From Bacteroidales bacterium (lineage in GTDB: Bacteria > Bacteroidota > Bacteroidia > Bacteroidales > UBA4417), in contig JADJHD010000003.1 in the NCBI GenBank assembly GCA_016707705.1, positions 124,001-188,000 on the forward strand: a stretch of DNA of 64,000 nt, written 5' to 3'. Below, piece after piece: positions 35,696 to 43,904 of this stretch; position 1 is the stretch's first letter; every line of letters starts with the position of its first letter. Under the pieces are notes generated by a model that was not told the DNA's origin, did no database searches, and saw nothing but the letters and a program-made list of their open reading frames with translations. A program made the position numbers and the translations under genes.

Positions 35696-37651
35696 TCACC
35701 AGATAATCTTTCTGGCTGCATGTTGAGTGTGATTGCCGGTGTTGATTCTTACTATATACAAGCCTTTTTTTGCAAAATGCATGTCAACCTGGGTGCTCAA
35801 GCCTGTAAGTTGCCCTTTTTTCATAATTGTCCCATTTGATCCAATTATTTCCCAGCTTCCTATGGGAGACTCTGTGAATATATTCAAAATATCGGCAGAG
35901 CGATTACATTCAAAACTTTGGTATCCTGCTTTGTGTTCAATATTCCCATTTGACTGGATACTTCCAAAGACATAGGGTTTGGTTTCATCATTCAATGAGA
36001 GAACCATTTGTTCCATTCCTGCAATTTGTCGTGGGGAAATACTTGCCGAGCCGGTTGCTGTATGCGTGGAGAATCCTGTCCGATGTCCTGAATTCCTGAT
36101 TATCATAACAGGGTCAATGCCATAGCCGGTTAGAATAGCTTTGCCTTCAACAGGAGCATATTTCATGTAGTTATGGCTGGTAAGCCAGATACCATATTTA
36201 AGAGTATCCAGCGACATCGCATAGGGTACTGCTGAAGCAGTATTTTCATAGATATCGCTATTCATATAAGTATTGGGGAGAATTACTGTATTCTGCAGTA
36301 AACCCAATCCCTTGCTGAAAGTCATCTCTGCGTAGTAGGAATTCAGATATTCAAGGTAATTATCCACTACTGTTTTTCCGGCAAACCTTGCATCATTACC
36401 GGCAAAGGCTGTAATGCTTCCTTCAGCTCTGATTTTCTGCAATAAGCTGAGGCCATTCAGGGTAGAGAGAAATTCAGTGAAACTTGCCGCATCGTTTTCA
36501 AGGAAAAGAAACTTCCCGGAGCGAATTATTAATCCTTTCACAGCTGTATCTGATCCGTTACTGACAGAAGGATTGATGATACCGTTCACGGTGGCACCGA
36601 GTTCAGTGAGTTTTGACCGGAAGCTTTCGGCCAGTGTATTGTCGCCTGACAGGATCAGAATCGGATCAAGAGGATTGCCGGTTGTTAGTGTAAAATCTGT
36701 CAGCATTGACAGATTTTCATTCAACTTGTAGCCACCACTGGCAAGAATAGTGTGATTGCCTGACTCTGAAAGCTGATCAGTATTGATATCCCGGTCTAGG
36801 CTTTCAAAAGTTGAAGCGGAAGTATTGAAATCATAGGTACATCCTTGAAGCAATTGAATAACTCTAACTGAATCGGCCAGCAACTTTGTTCCATGAAGGG
36901 AAACCTCTCCTATAAGGTTATAGATATTGGCACAACCGGTTCCGTAAACCGTCCCGATGCCATTGGTATCAACGGTCATGCATGTCAGGTCATCCATTCC
37001 GAGTCCTGTAACCGACATCCCCTTATTAAGCTTCAGATTTGCCAGGAATCCGCTTAGTCGGCCAAATCGGCTCCTTTCAGCAAAATGGGTATCGAAAAGA
37101 TATCCCGGCATGAAATTGAAGAAGTCGGACTCGAGGGTTACGTAGAGGTTATTGGGATTTTCAATGCATTCATAGGGATAAACGGTACCCTCTTCAGCCG
37201 TGAATACTGTAGAAGAAAGGATATGCATTCCGGCGGAGGTGCCACATATAGTCCCCCCATGGCTGTAGATATACTCAACAGCTTCCTGCAATTTGGTGTT
37301 GCGGTAATAATTATAGTATTCCCATTGATCGCCGCCCCTGAAAAAAATGGCATCGTAACTAACCAGAGTGTCATAGGTTATCTGGCTGTCGGCACTGTCG
37401 CGGGAGGCTATGGCCATCTCTCTGGCATAGGAAGCGCCGCAGTATTGGGTAAGATAGGGAGCTAGGCTACCGGTGCTTGTTCCAATAACAGCCACACGCT
37501 TTCCTTGTACGGCCCATTTATAGGCGGGTGTGCTCCAACCTGAAGCACCGATTTTCTCGCTTCCGCCACCTACAAGCAAAAAGCGGCCTTTCTGCGCTGA
37601 AACCTCCAATATGGCAGTAAGTAAGATTAAGAGGAGTATCCTGAAATGCAT
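35696..37651 (-). CDS. T9SS-exported cyanophycinase-like S51 peptidase
   Basis: 651 residues: signal peptide (MHFRILLLILLTAILEVSAQ), then a diverged S51 domain of about 290 residues with FLLVGGGSEKIG, VAVIGTSTG, AIFFRGGDQWEYYNYY and GGTICGTSAGMH, carrying the nucleophile Ser139. GLGMDDLTCM closes the fold. A second region (~300-540) of unknown fold follows, then a C-terminal sorting domain (LNIFTESPIGSWEIIGSNG, FAKKGLYIVRINTGNHTQHA). It is the first gene of the operon and the only peptidase in it with a T9SS address. This fits a cell-surface enzyme making the first cuts in the insoluble polymer. The middle region could be a binding domain (inference). Confidence 0.8.
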   Translation of the reverse strand: MHFRILLLILLTAILEVSAQKGRFLLVGGGSEKIGASGWSTPAYKWAVQGKRVAVIGTSTGSLAPYLTQYCGASYAREMAIASRDSADSQITYDTLVSYDAIFFRGGDQWEYYNYYRNTKLQEAVEYIYSHGGTICGTSAGMHILSSTVFTAEEGTVYPYECIENPNNLYVTLESDFFNFMPGYLFDTHFAERSRFGRLSGFLANLKLNKGMSVTGLGMDDLTCMTVDTNGIGTVYGTGCANIYNLIGEVSLHGTKLLADSVRVIQLLQGCTYDFNTSASTFESLDRDINTDQLSESGNHTILASGGYKLNENLSMLTDFTLTTGNPLDPILILSGDNTLAESFRSKLTELGATVNGIINPSVSNGSDTAVKGLIIRSGKFLFLENDAASFTEFLSTLNGLSLLQKIRAEGSITAFAGNDARFAGKTVVDNYLEYLNSYYAEMTFSKGLGLLQNTVILPNTYMNSDIYENTASAVPYAMSLDTLKYGIWLTSHNYMKYAPVEGKAILTGYGIDPVMIIRNSGHRTGFSTHTATGSASISPRQIAGMEQMVLSLNDETKPYVFGSIQSNGNIEHKAGYQSFECNRSADILNIFTESPIGSWEIIGSNGTIMKKGQLTGLSTQVDMHFAKKGLYIVRINTGNHTQHAARKIIW

Positions 37652-37746
37652 GAAACTTAGTTGTGAATAGCGAATTTAAGCAAACTCATGCTGAAAGTTG
37701 TTAAAGTTCAAGTAATTTAGCAATTATAACTAACATTTCAAACCCC
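37652..37746. promoter_or_regulatory. Divergent promoter region of the cyanophycin locus
   Basis: Only 95 bp separates the start of the cyanophycinase/SusCD operon (minus) from the start of iadA (plus). On the minus strand TTG (37711-37709), a 20-bp spacer and TGAGTTTG (37688-37681, one mismatch to TAnnTTTG) make a plausible promoter. No equally good plus-strand box was seen. Shared control of both arms is likely, but no regulator gene is next to it. Confidence 0.45.
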
Positions 37747-38874
37747 ATGCTTACTCTCTTTAAAAATGCAAACGTTTATACTCCTGAGAATATAGGAGTT
37801 AAAGATATTCTTACCGGCGGGAAATCAATTCTTGCCATTTCGGAAAATATTGAAATACCCAAAGGACTTGAGGTTAACATTATGGATTGTTCAGGATTGA
37901 ACCTGGTTCCGGGAATCATTGATTCGCATGTCCATATTACCGGTGGAGGTGGAGAAGGTGGTCCTGCAACACGAATGCCAGAACTTGAAATCAGCATGAT
38001 GATTGATGGAGGCGTTACCACTGTCATCGGATGTCTAGGAACGGATGGAATTACCCGCACTGTCGACAGTGTGCTGATGAAGGTTAAATCCATCAGGGCA
38101 AAGGGAATGTCGGCCTGGATGTATACCGGTGCCTATCAGGTGCCACCGCCAACAATAACCGGAGATATAGCCCGTGACATCGCGCTGATTGAGGAAGTGA
38201 TCGGGGTGGGAGAAGTTGCCATATCTGACCATCGCTCCTCAGTTCCAACCATAGCGGAACTTGCCAAGCTTACCGGACATGCAAGGGTTGCAGGGATGAT
38301 TGGAGGGAAAGCAGGCATTATGAATATGCATATGGGGGATGCCCGTGATCCATTCCGTCCGCTTCACGATATAGTTGCAAGCAGTGAATTGAAATACAAG
38401 CAGTTTATTCCAACACATTGCAACCGCAACGATTATATTTTCGAAGATTCAAAAGAGTATGGTAAGCTGGGATATGTGGATATCACCACCAGTTCCTATC
38501 CTTATTATATGGATGAGGAAATCAAGCCATCAAAGGCTTTGAAGCAATTGCTTGAGAGTGGTGTTCCCATTGAACATATTACTTTCACTTCAGATGCATG
38601 CGGATCCCTGCCGGGCTTTGACCCAGTGACAGGTAAACTTGTGAAGATAGAAATGGGATATCCTGATTCTGTTCTGAGGGAAATCAAGGAGGCTGTTCTT
38701 GAAGACGGACTGCCGCTTGAGACTGCAATAAAGGTTGCAACCAGCAATCCAGCCACTATTCTGAAGCTTACCGGAAAGGGATTCATAAAAGAGGGTTTCG
38801 ATGCAGATATTCTCTTGCTTGATGCTGCATTTAATATCAGGCATCTGATGGCTAACGGCATAATCGTAAAATAA
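37747..38874 (+). CDS. iadA: Isoaspartyl dipeptidase (amidohydrolase superfamily)
   Basis: 375 residues, no signal peptide, so cytoplasmic. Aligned by motif with E. coli IadA: His61 and His63 (IIDSHVHITGGG) for the first metals, His195 (MHMGDARDPFRPL), His224 (IPTHCNRN) and Asp283 (TFTSDACGSLPG). At the position of the bridging carboxylated Lys of E. coli IadA (before xAISDHRS) this protein has Glu156 (VGEVAISDHRSS). It should hydrolyse beta-aspartyl dipeptides, including beta-Asp-Arg from cyanophycin, to Asp and Arg. It heads the plus-strand operon, 12 bp before the M28 peptidase, and is divergent from the cyanophycinase operon. Confidence 0.9.
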   Translation: MLTLFKNANVYTPENIGVKDILTGGKSILAISENIEIPKGLEVNIMDCSGLNLVPGIIDSHVHITGGGGEGGPATRMPELEISMMIDGGVTTVIGCLGTDGITRTVDSVLMKVKSIRAKGMSAWMYTGAYQVPPPTITGDIARDIALIEEVIGVGEVAISDHRSSVPTIAELAKLTGHARVAGMIGGKAGIMNMHMGDARDPFRPLHDIVASSELKYKQFIPTHCNRNDYIFEDSKEYGKLGYVDITTSSYPYYMDEEIKPSKALKQLLESGVPIEHITFTSDACGSLPGFDPVTGKLVKIEMGYPDSVLREIKEAVLEDGLPLETAIKVATSNPATILKLTGKGFIKEGFDADILLLDAAFNIRHLMANGIIVK

Positions 38875-38886
38875 GAAGTCCTCTTT

Positions 38887-40488
38887 ATGAAAATACTATC
38901 CCCCTTTGTAGCTTCCCTGTTACTTCTTCTACTTCTGATTCCTGCAGTAACTCAAGCTCAGACGCGATATGATTCTTTAGTACCGGCCATGTCGGCGACC
39001 TTGAAATTACTGGCTTCCCCTGATTTTGAGGGACGAGAGGCAGGAAGCAAGGGCGGGAATCTGGCGGCAGAATATATAGCTTCAAGAATGATGCAAGCCG
39101 GGCTGAAACCCTATATTCAGACGGGGAAGAATGCGGGTATTCAACTTTTCGATTATTATCAGCCTTTTCAAGTAATGAGGTATTCAGTCGTGAAATCGTC
39201 GCTCGAAATATCTGGCAGCAAAGGGATGTCTGAATATAAAATTCAGGCGGAGAATAATTATTCAGTTGAGGATGCCTTTGAGAGTATTTCGGGATCTTAT
39301 CCACTGGTATTTGCCGGGTATGGAATTCAGGTTCCTTCAATAGGTTATAATAGCTATAGCGGAATAGATGTGAAAGGCAAGATAGTCTTGCTTATGGAAG
39401 GTTATCCCGGTGCTGGAGATACCCTGAGTGAAACCTGGAAAATGATCCGGAAAACTGCCGAAGATGATTCTTTTGACATTGAAAAGCGCTGCAAGCTGGC
39501 CGATAGCCTGGGAGCCATTGCAATAATCGGGTTGCAGGAAAAACTCTGGAAAGAGGGTCTCCGGGATGTATATTCTGAGAGTATACTTAGCATTTGCCAC
39601 GAAAACATCCCATATCAGGATGCTGAATTTATATTTCCAGATAGAAAGCCGGAACATGATATTCCTTGTATCCTTCCCGGACTAAATCAGGGCATCAGCA
39701 TTTTCAGGGCGTCGGGATTCAATTCTGCATTGCTGAAGGATCTATATATGGGAAGCAATATCAAGTTATCAGACCTGAAACCTGGCAAGATTAATCTGAA
39801 CCTTTGGGTAAAAGAGGAGAAGATCACGATTAACAATGTGGTGGGCGTCCTGAAAGGAACTGATTCAACGCATACACTGATTGTTGGAGCCCATTACGAC
39901 CATCTTGGTAAAAGAGGAGATCTGACCTATTATGGTTCTGATGATAATGCATCCGGGACTACAGGACTGCTTACTCTTATGGATCTTTTTTCTAAAAGCG
40001 GAAGCAAGCCTGCAGTGAATATTGTCTTTGGTAGTTGGACTGCCGAAGAAAAGGGACTAATTGGAAGTGAGTATTTTGCTTCAAAGCTTTCCAACCCCAG
40101 TGAAATAAAGCTGTATCTGAATATGGATATGATTTCCCGTTCGGCACCTGAGGATACCGCAGCCAGAATTATAAGTGTAGGCACCAGAACATCCGATCAG
40201 TATTTGCGTGATCTGGCCAATAAAACCAACACAACTTTGACTCACCCGTTTACTCTTGACCTTTGGGACGTAACAGGGCATTCGGGCAGTGATTATGCAT
40301 CCTTCAGGGATAAAGGCATTCCCGTTATGACCTTCTTTTCAGGATTTCAAAGTGAATACCATACGCCCTGCGATGTGCCATCGAAGGCTGACTTCAGCAA
40401 AATGAAGGATATACTCCGGATGGTTGAAGGTTGTGTGGAAGGAGTTCTGAAACAAAAAATTCTTCCCTATAATAGTATTGTAGATTAG
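38887..40488 (+). CDS. M28-family metallopeptidase with inserted PA-like domain
   Basis: 533 residues with a signal peptide (MKILSPFVASLLLLLLL to TQAQ). M28 zinc ligands are in order: His336 (GAHYDHLG), Asp352/353 (GSDDNASG), the Glu pair 387-388 (TAEEKGLIGS), Asp414 (LNMDMIS) and His492 (EYHTPCD). The region ~130-320 between the N-terminal helix bundle and the catalytic core resembles a protease-associated domain (LVFAGYGIQVPSIGYNSYSG, VKGKIVLLMEG). M28 enzymes are aminopeptidases or carboxypeptidases; here it may trim peptides in the periplasm. It is 12 bp after iadA and followed by a strong terminator. Confidence 0.88.
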   Translation: MKILSPFVASLLLLLLLIPAVTQAQTRYDSLVPAMSATLKLLASPDFEGREAGSKGGNLAAEYIASRMMQAGLKPYIQTGKNAGIQLFDYYQPFQVMRYSVVKSSLEISGSKGMSEYKIQAENNYSVEDAFESISGSYPLVFAGYGIQVPSIGYNSYSGIDVKGKIVLLMEGYPGAGDTLSETWKMIRKTAEDDSFDIEKRCKLADSLGAIAIIGLQEKLWKEGLRDVYSESILSICHENIPYQDAEFIFPDRKPEHDIPCILPGLNQGISIFRASGFNSALLKDLYMGSNIKLSDLKPGKINLNLWVKEEKITINNVVGVLKGTDSTHTLIVGAHYDHLGKRGDLTYYGSDDNASGTTGLLTLMDLFSKSGSKPAVNIVFGSWTAEEKGLIGSEYFASKLSNPSEIKLYLNMDMISRSAPEDTAARIISVGTRTSDQYLRDLANKTNTTLTHPFTLDLWDVTGHSGSDYASFRDKGIPVMTFFSGFQSEYHTPCDVPSKADFSKMKDILRMVEGCVEGVLKQKILPYNSIVD

Positions 40489-40520
40489 ACCTTTCGTTGA
40501 GCTGCGAATAATAAATGAAA

Positions 40521-40560
40521 AAAAGAAGGACTGTCATTTTTGAGTGGCAGTCCTTCTTTT
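40521..40560 (+). terminator. Terminator of the iadA-M28 operon
   Basis: Arms AAAAGAAGGACTGTCA and TGGCAGTCCTTCTTTT around TTTTTGAG (one wobble), with a T tail, 32 bp past the M28 stop. The core is repeated nearly exactly at 40987-41025. Confidence 0.85.
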
Positions 40561-40723
40561 TAAAATTGCTGGTATCAGCGAATATGAACAATTATTTCCT
40601 GACGTCTTACAATTCGTGAACTTTAGCTTGAACGGATTTTGAAGTTTCAGATTATTAATGAGATAAAACTAACTTATTTTAGTTTTGTCGCACATTCTGT
40701 TGTTTTTACAGCATGTATTTTAA

Positions 40724-40896
40724 TGGGAAAGTCAATCAAACCTTATTTTGAATTCCTAACCTTAGTAGCAGGGGAAAGTCAAACTTTTACTTGACCTTAT
40801 TAACATGGACAAAAACCTTTAAATCAGAAATAAGGGAATAAGGTTTAAATCTTTACATAACCATTTGCTACTAAGGTTAGTTAAAGAATAAGGTTG
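40724..40896. repeat. Dispersed palindromic repeat element, copy B
   Basis: Long imperfect inverted repeat: left arm 40737-40770, right arm 40866-40896. The inner 15 bases CTAACCTTAGTAGCA and TGCTACTAAGGTTAG are exact reverse complements. A second inner pair (GACCTTATT / AATAAGG) lies inside. The right side matches bases 854-918 of the window in inverted orientation. No coding sequence is seen in 40561-40986 apart from this element. Confidence 0.75.
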
Positions 40897-40986
40897 ATTT
40901 CTGAATTCATGTTCACCTATATCCAATTTTTAAGAAAATTAAACCGCTCTAATCGTTAGGAGTAAGAGTAAACCACTGAAGGTAAA

Positions 40987-41025
40987 AAAAGGAAGGACTG
41001 TCATTTTTGAGTGACAGTCCTTCTT
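40987..41025 (-). terminator. Terminator of the T9SS protein gene at 41057
   Basis: GGAAGGACTGTCA, loop TTTTTGAG, TGACAGTCCTTCTT; perfect stem. It lies 32 bp beyond the minus-strand stop at 41057 and is a near-copy of the hairpin at 40521-40560. Confidence 0.8.
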
Positions 41026-41056
41026 TAATTATGCAATTATCAGCTAAGCAGAACAA

Positions 41057-42154
41057 TTATTTAACTACGAATATTTTATTCGACTTAACCTGATTTTCAA
41101 AATTAATTGAGCAATAGTATATTCCTTCCGGAAGGTTACCAACATTGAAATCAACGGAATGCTGTCCGGTAGGTTGCTTTTCACTAACAAGAGTAGTTGT
41201 CAGATTTCCAAGGGCGTCATACACTTTCAGGGAAACAAATCCTGAGGAAGGAAGAGTATATTTGATAGTTGTAGTCTGGCTGACAGGATTAGGATAGTTC
41301 CTTTCAAGTACCAGCCCGTTTGAAGGCAAAGCTTCAGTAACTGATGAAAATACTGAATTGTATTTGCTGACAGCTTCATCAATATTATCCAGCATGGCCT
41401 GCTCAGTAGCACCCAATGCAAATGCGTAATATACATCGGTTGCAACGTTTGCACCAAGGTCAACACCTGCCTGAGATGTAATCGTAACAGGGCCGTCAGC
41501 AGTTGTAGATGCATACATAGGCTGCAGGGAACCTTCGTTCATCCAGGTCCAGTAGTCCTCATCAACGGTATATCCATCATACCATTCAAAGGAGTAGAGG
41601 GATGACAGGTTGGTCGACAGAAGCTTAATACCCATGTTCATCTGGTTGCCCCTGTGGAATCTGACAACACCTTCATCAACATTATAGGTAACGGTATCAT
41701 ATCCATATTCCTCATTGAGTTCCGGAATGATATCGAGACCAATCATTGCATTCATTGCGGAAGTTTCATTATTCTTCACATTGAATTTAACAATGACGAA
41801 GTTCTTCTCATTCCAGCCGTATGCATTAAGTTTAACATTTACATCAGGAGGAGCTCCGGAATATGCATTATTTGTTGATCCGTAGATCTCAAAATCACTC
41901 ACTTGCGGAGTTGCAATCAGAACTGTTGAGTCCAGTTGTTCGGCATCGTTGTTATAGTCAAAAACTTCAGACGAAGATTTTCCAACAAGGATTGAAGCCC
42001 TTTGCAGATGCCTTATACCGGCGTCATCAAAAAGGCGGATCCTGCCGTATTGGTTAATGGAAACTTCCAATGGGCCTGTGATAAATGAAGCCTGTGAGAA
42101 TACGCTGGCTGCAAATAAAATAAACCCTGTAATTAATAGTAATGGTTTTTTCAT
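41057..42154 (-). CDS. T9SS-exported protein of unknown function
   Basis: 365 residues from ATG 42154 (MKKPLLLITGFILFAASVFS), preferred over 42211 because it gives a clean signal peptide. The middle (~30-270) is a beta-rich domain without a motif I know (LEVSINQYGRIRLFDD, NFVIVKFNVKNNETS, YSFEWYDGYTVDED). It ends in a canonical T9SS type-A domain (LERNYPNPVSQTTTIKYTLP, VYDALGNLTTTLV, terminal KIFVVK). It lies divergently (118 bp) from the YfcC-type transporter and inside the isoaspartyl-polymer locus, so a binding role there is possible but unproven. Confidence 0.75.
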   Translation of the reverse strand: MKKPLLLITGFILFAASVFSQASFITGPLEVSINQYGRIRLFDDAGIRHLQRASILVGKSSSEVFDYNNDAEQLDSTVLIATPQVSDFEIYGSTNNAYSGAPPDVNVKLNAYGWNEKNFVIVKFNVKNNETSAMNAMIGLDIIPELNEEYGYDTVTYNVDEGVVRFHRGNQMNMGIKLLSTNLSSLYSFEWYDGYTVDEDYWTWMNEGSLQPMYASTTADGPVTITSQAGVDLGANVATDVYYAFALGATEQAMLDNIDEAVSKYNSVFSSVTEALPSNGLVLERNYPNPVSQTTTIKYTLPSSGFVSLKVYDALGNLTTTLVSEKQPTGQHSVDFNVGNLPEGIYYCSINFENQVKSNKIFVVK

Positions 42155-42272
42155 GGTATAAAGGTTTAATTTGGTTTCAGATATGCGAATATAATAATAA
42201 ATTGTCTTCAAAGCTATAGGTCCTTAGTTTGTCAATATTCGTATTTTTATCAAATTAAAACCGGAAACTGTT

Positions 42273-43874
42273 ATGGCGCCTAAATTGAAAATCCCACACA
42301 CCTACGTCATTATTTTCTCAATTATAGTTTTAGCATCAGTCTTTACATGGTTTGTGCCAGGGGGTAGTTTCGAACGTGAAGTAATCCAGACCACTTCCGG
42401 AAAGAGTGAGGTCATTAAGGCTAACTCCTTCCATTATCTGGAGAGTACTCCTCAAACCTGGCAGGTATTTTCAGCATTTTACAAGGGCTTTGTCCGCTCA
42501 CCAAAAATCATCGTTTTTATACTTATTCTTGGTGGTGCTTTCTGGCTACTGAATGAAAGCAAGGCAATCGATATGGGTGTGTATGCCTTTCTAAGGAAAA
42601 GCAATTCACTGAATAAGTTCAGGCTAATCAGATACCTGGGCGTGAACAATATTATTATTTCGATAGTAATGCTGATCTTTAGCTTCTTCGGGGCCATATT
42701 CGGCATGAGTGAGGAGACAATTGCCTTTGTGATCATTTTTGTGCCAATGGCTATTTCCATGGGATATGACTCCATTGTTGGGGTAAGCATGTGCTTCGTG
42801 GGTGCAGGAATGGGCTTCGCCGGATGTCTGATGAATCCATTTACATTGGGTATTGCTCAGGAAATTGCAGGACTGCAGTTGTTCTCCGGACTTGGATACC
42901 GTTTCATCATATGGATGGCTATCAATGCAGTTGGAATTAGTTATGTACTGTGGTATGCCCGGAGAGTAAAGAAGAATCCTACAAAATCTGTGGTATACAA
43001 TGATGATGCATATTGGCGCGAACATCAGTCCAAGGCTGACATGCAGGTTTCTGAAAAATCAGCGGTTTCAACCTGGGTTGCCTATTTCGGAGTACTGGCA
43101 GCAATCACCGTTTCAGCATTTATCTGGCCTCAGAACCCTGTTAAATTAGGTGCTACAGCTTTCATGATACCCGCCCTTCCGGTGATGGCAGCTCTGTTTG
43201 CAGTCACCGGCTTTATTGCTGTAAGGAAGTCAATTCAGGCATTCGTTCTGGATATTCTGATATTTACAATATTGTTTCTGGTGATAGGAGTAACAGGATT
43301 TGAATGGGGGCTTCTTGAACTTGCCGCACTCTTTTTTGCTATGGCTCTAATAGCTGGGATATCCATGGGCAAGGATGCCAATGAAATCACTAAATCCTTT
43401 ATTACCGGCGCCCGTGATATTATGGGAGCGGCATTGGTTGTTGGTCTGGCAGGTGGAATTATCGTAATACTTGAAGACGGGAAAATCATTGATACCATCC
43501 TTTACAGTATTTCGCGCTCGATTGAAGGAACTGGTAAAATAACTACCCTTTCACTGATGTACCTGTTCCAGTCAGGTTTGAATATGATTATTACTTCGGG
43601 AACAGCAAAAGCAGCGCTGATCATGCCTATTCTTCGCGATATATCTGACATGGTGGACCTTTCAAAGCAAGCCACTGTAACTGCATTTCATATTGGCGAT
43701 GGATTTACCAATATGATTACTCCAACCTCTGGTGTTCTTATTGGTGTTCTTGAAGTAGCCAGAATCCCATTCAACAAATGGTTCAGCTGGGCATGGAAGC
43801 TGATTTTCATACTCGTAATTCTGGGATGGATCATGTTATTGCCAACTGTTCTCATGCCACTTACAGGATTCTAA
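42273..43874 (+). CDS. YfcC/DcuC-family membrane carrier
   Basis: 533 residues, about 12-13 helices. Typical features of the C4-dicarboxylate carrier-like/YfcC group: IPHTYVIIFSIIVLASVFTWFVPGG at the start, FGAIFGMSEETIAFV in the middle, GFAGCLMNPFTLGIAQE, then a second half repeat with ALIAGISMGKDANEI and TAFHIGDGFTNMITPTSGV. Members are thought to move basic amino acids or dicarboxylates in exchange or with H+/Na+. In this context arginine/ornithine or aspartate is the obvious candidate, by inference. It begins a run of three genes with 30-bp gaps (carrier, M14, racemase). Confidence 0.8.
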   Translation: MAPKLKIPHTYVIIFSIIVLASVFTWFVPGGSFEREVIQTTSGKSEVIKANSFHYLESTPQTWQVFSAFYKGFVRSPKIIVFILILGGAFWLLNESKAIDMGVYAFLRKSNSLNKFRLIRYLGVNNIIISIVMLIFSFFGAIFGMSEETIAFVIIFVPMAISMGYDSIVGVSMCFVGAGMGFAGCLMNPFTLGIAQEIAGLQLFSGLGYRFIIWMAINAVGISYVLWYARRVKKNPTKSVVYNDDAYWREHQSKADMQVSEKSAVSTWVAYFGVLAAITVSAFIWPQNPVKLGATAFMIPALPVMAALFAVTGFIAVRKSIQAFVLDILIFTILFLVIGVTGFEWGLLELAALFFAMALIAGISMGKDANEITKSFITGARDIMGAALVVGLAGGIIVILEDGKIIDTILYSISRSIEGTGKITTLSLMYLFQSGLNMIITSGTAKAALIMPILRDISDMVDLSKQATVTAFHIGDGFTNMITPTSGVLIGVLEVARIPFNKWFSWAWKLIFILVILGWIMLLPTVLMPLTGF

Positions 43875-43904
43875 CCATTACATTTCGAAACTACTTGCAG
43901 GCAA

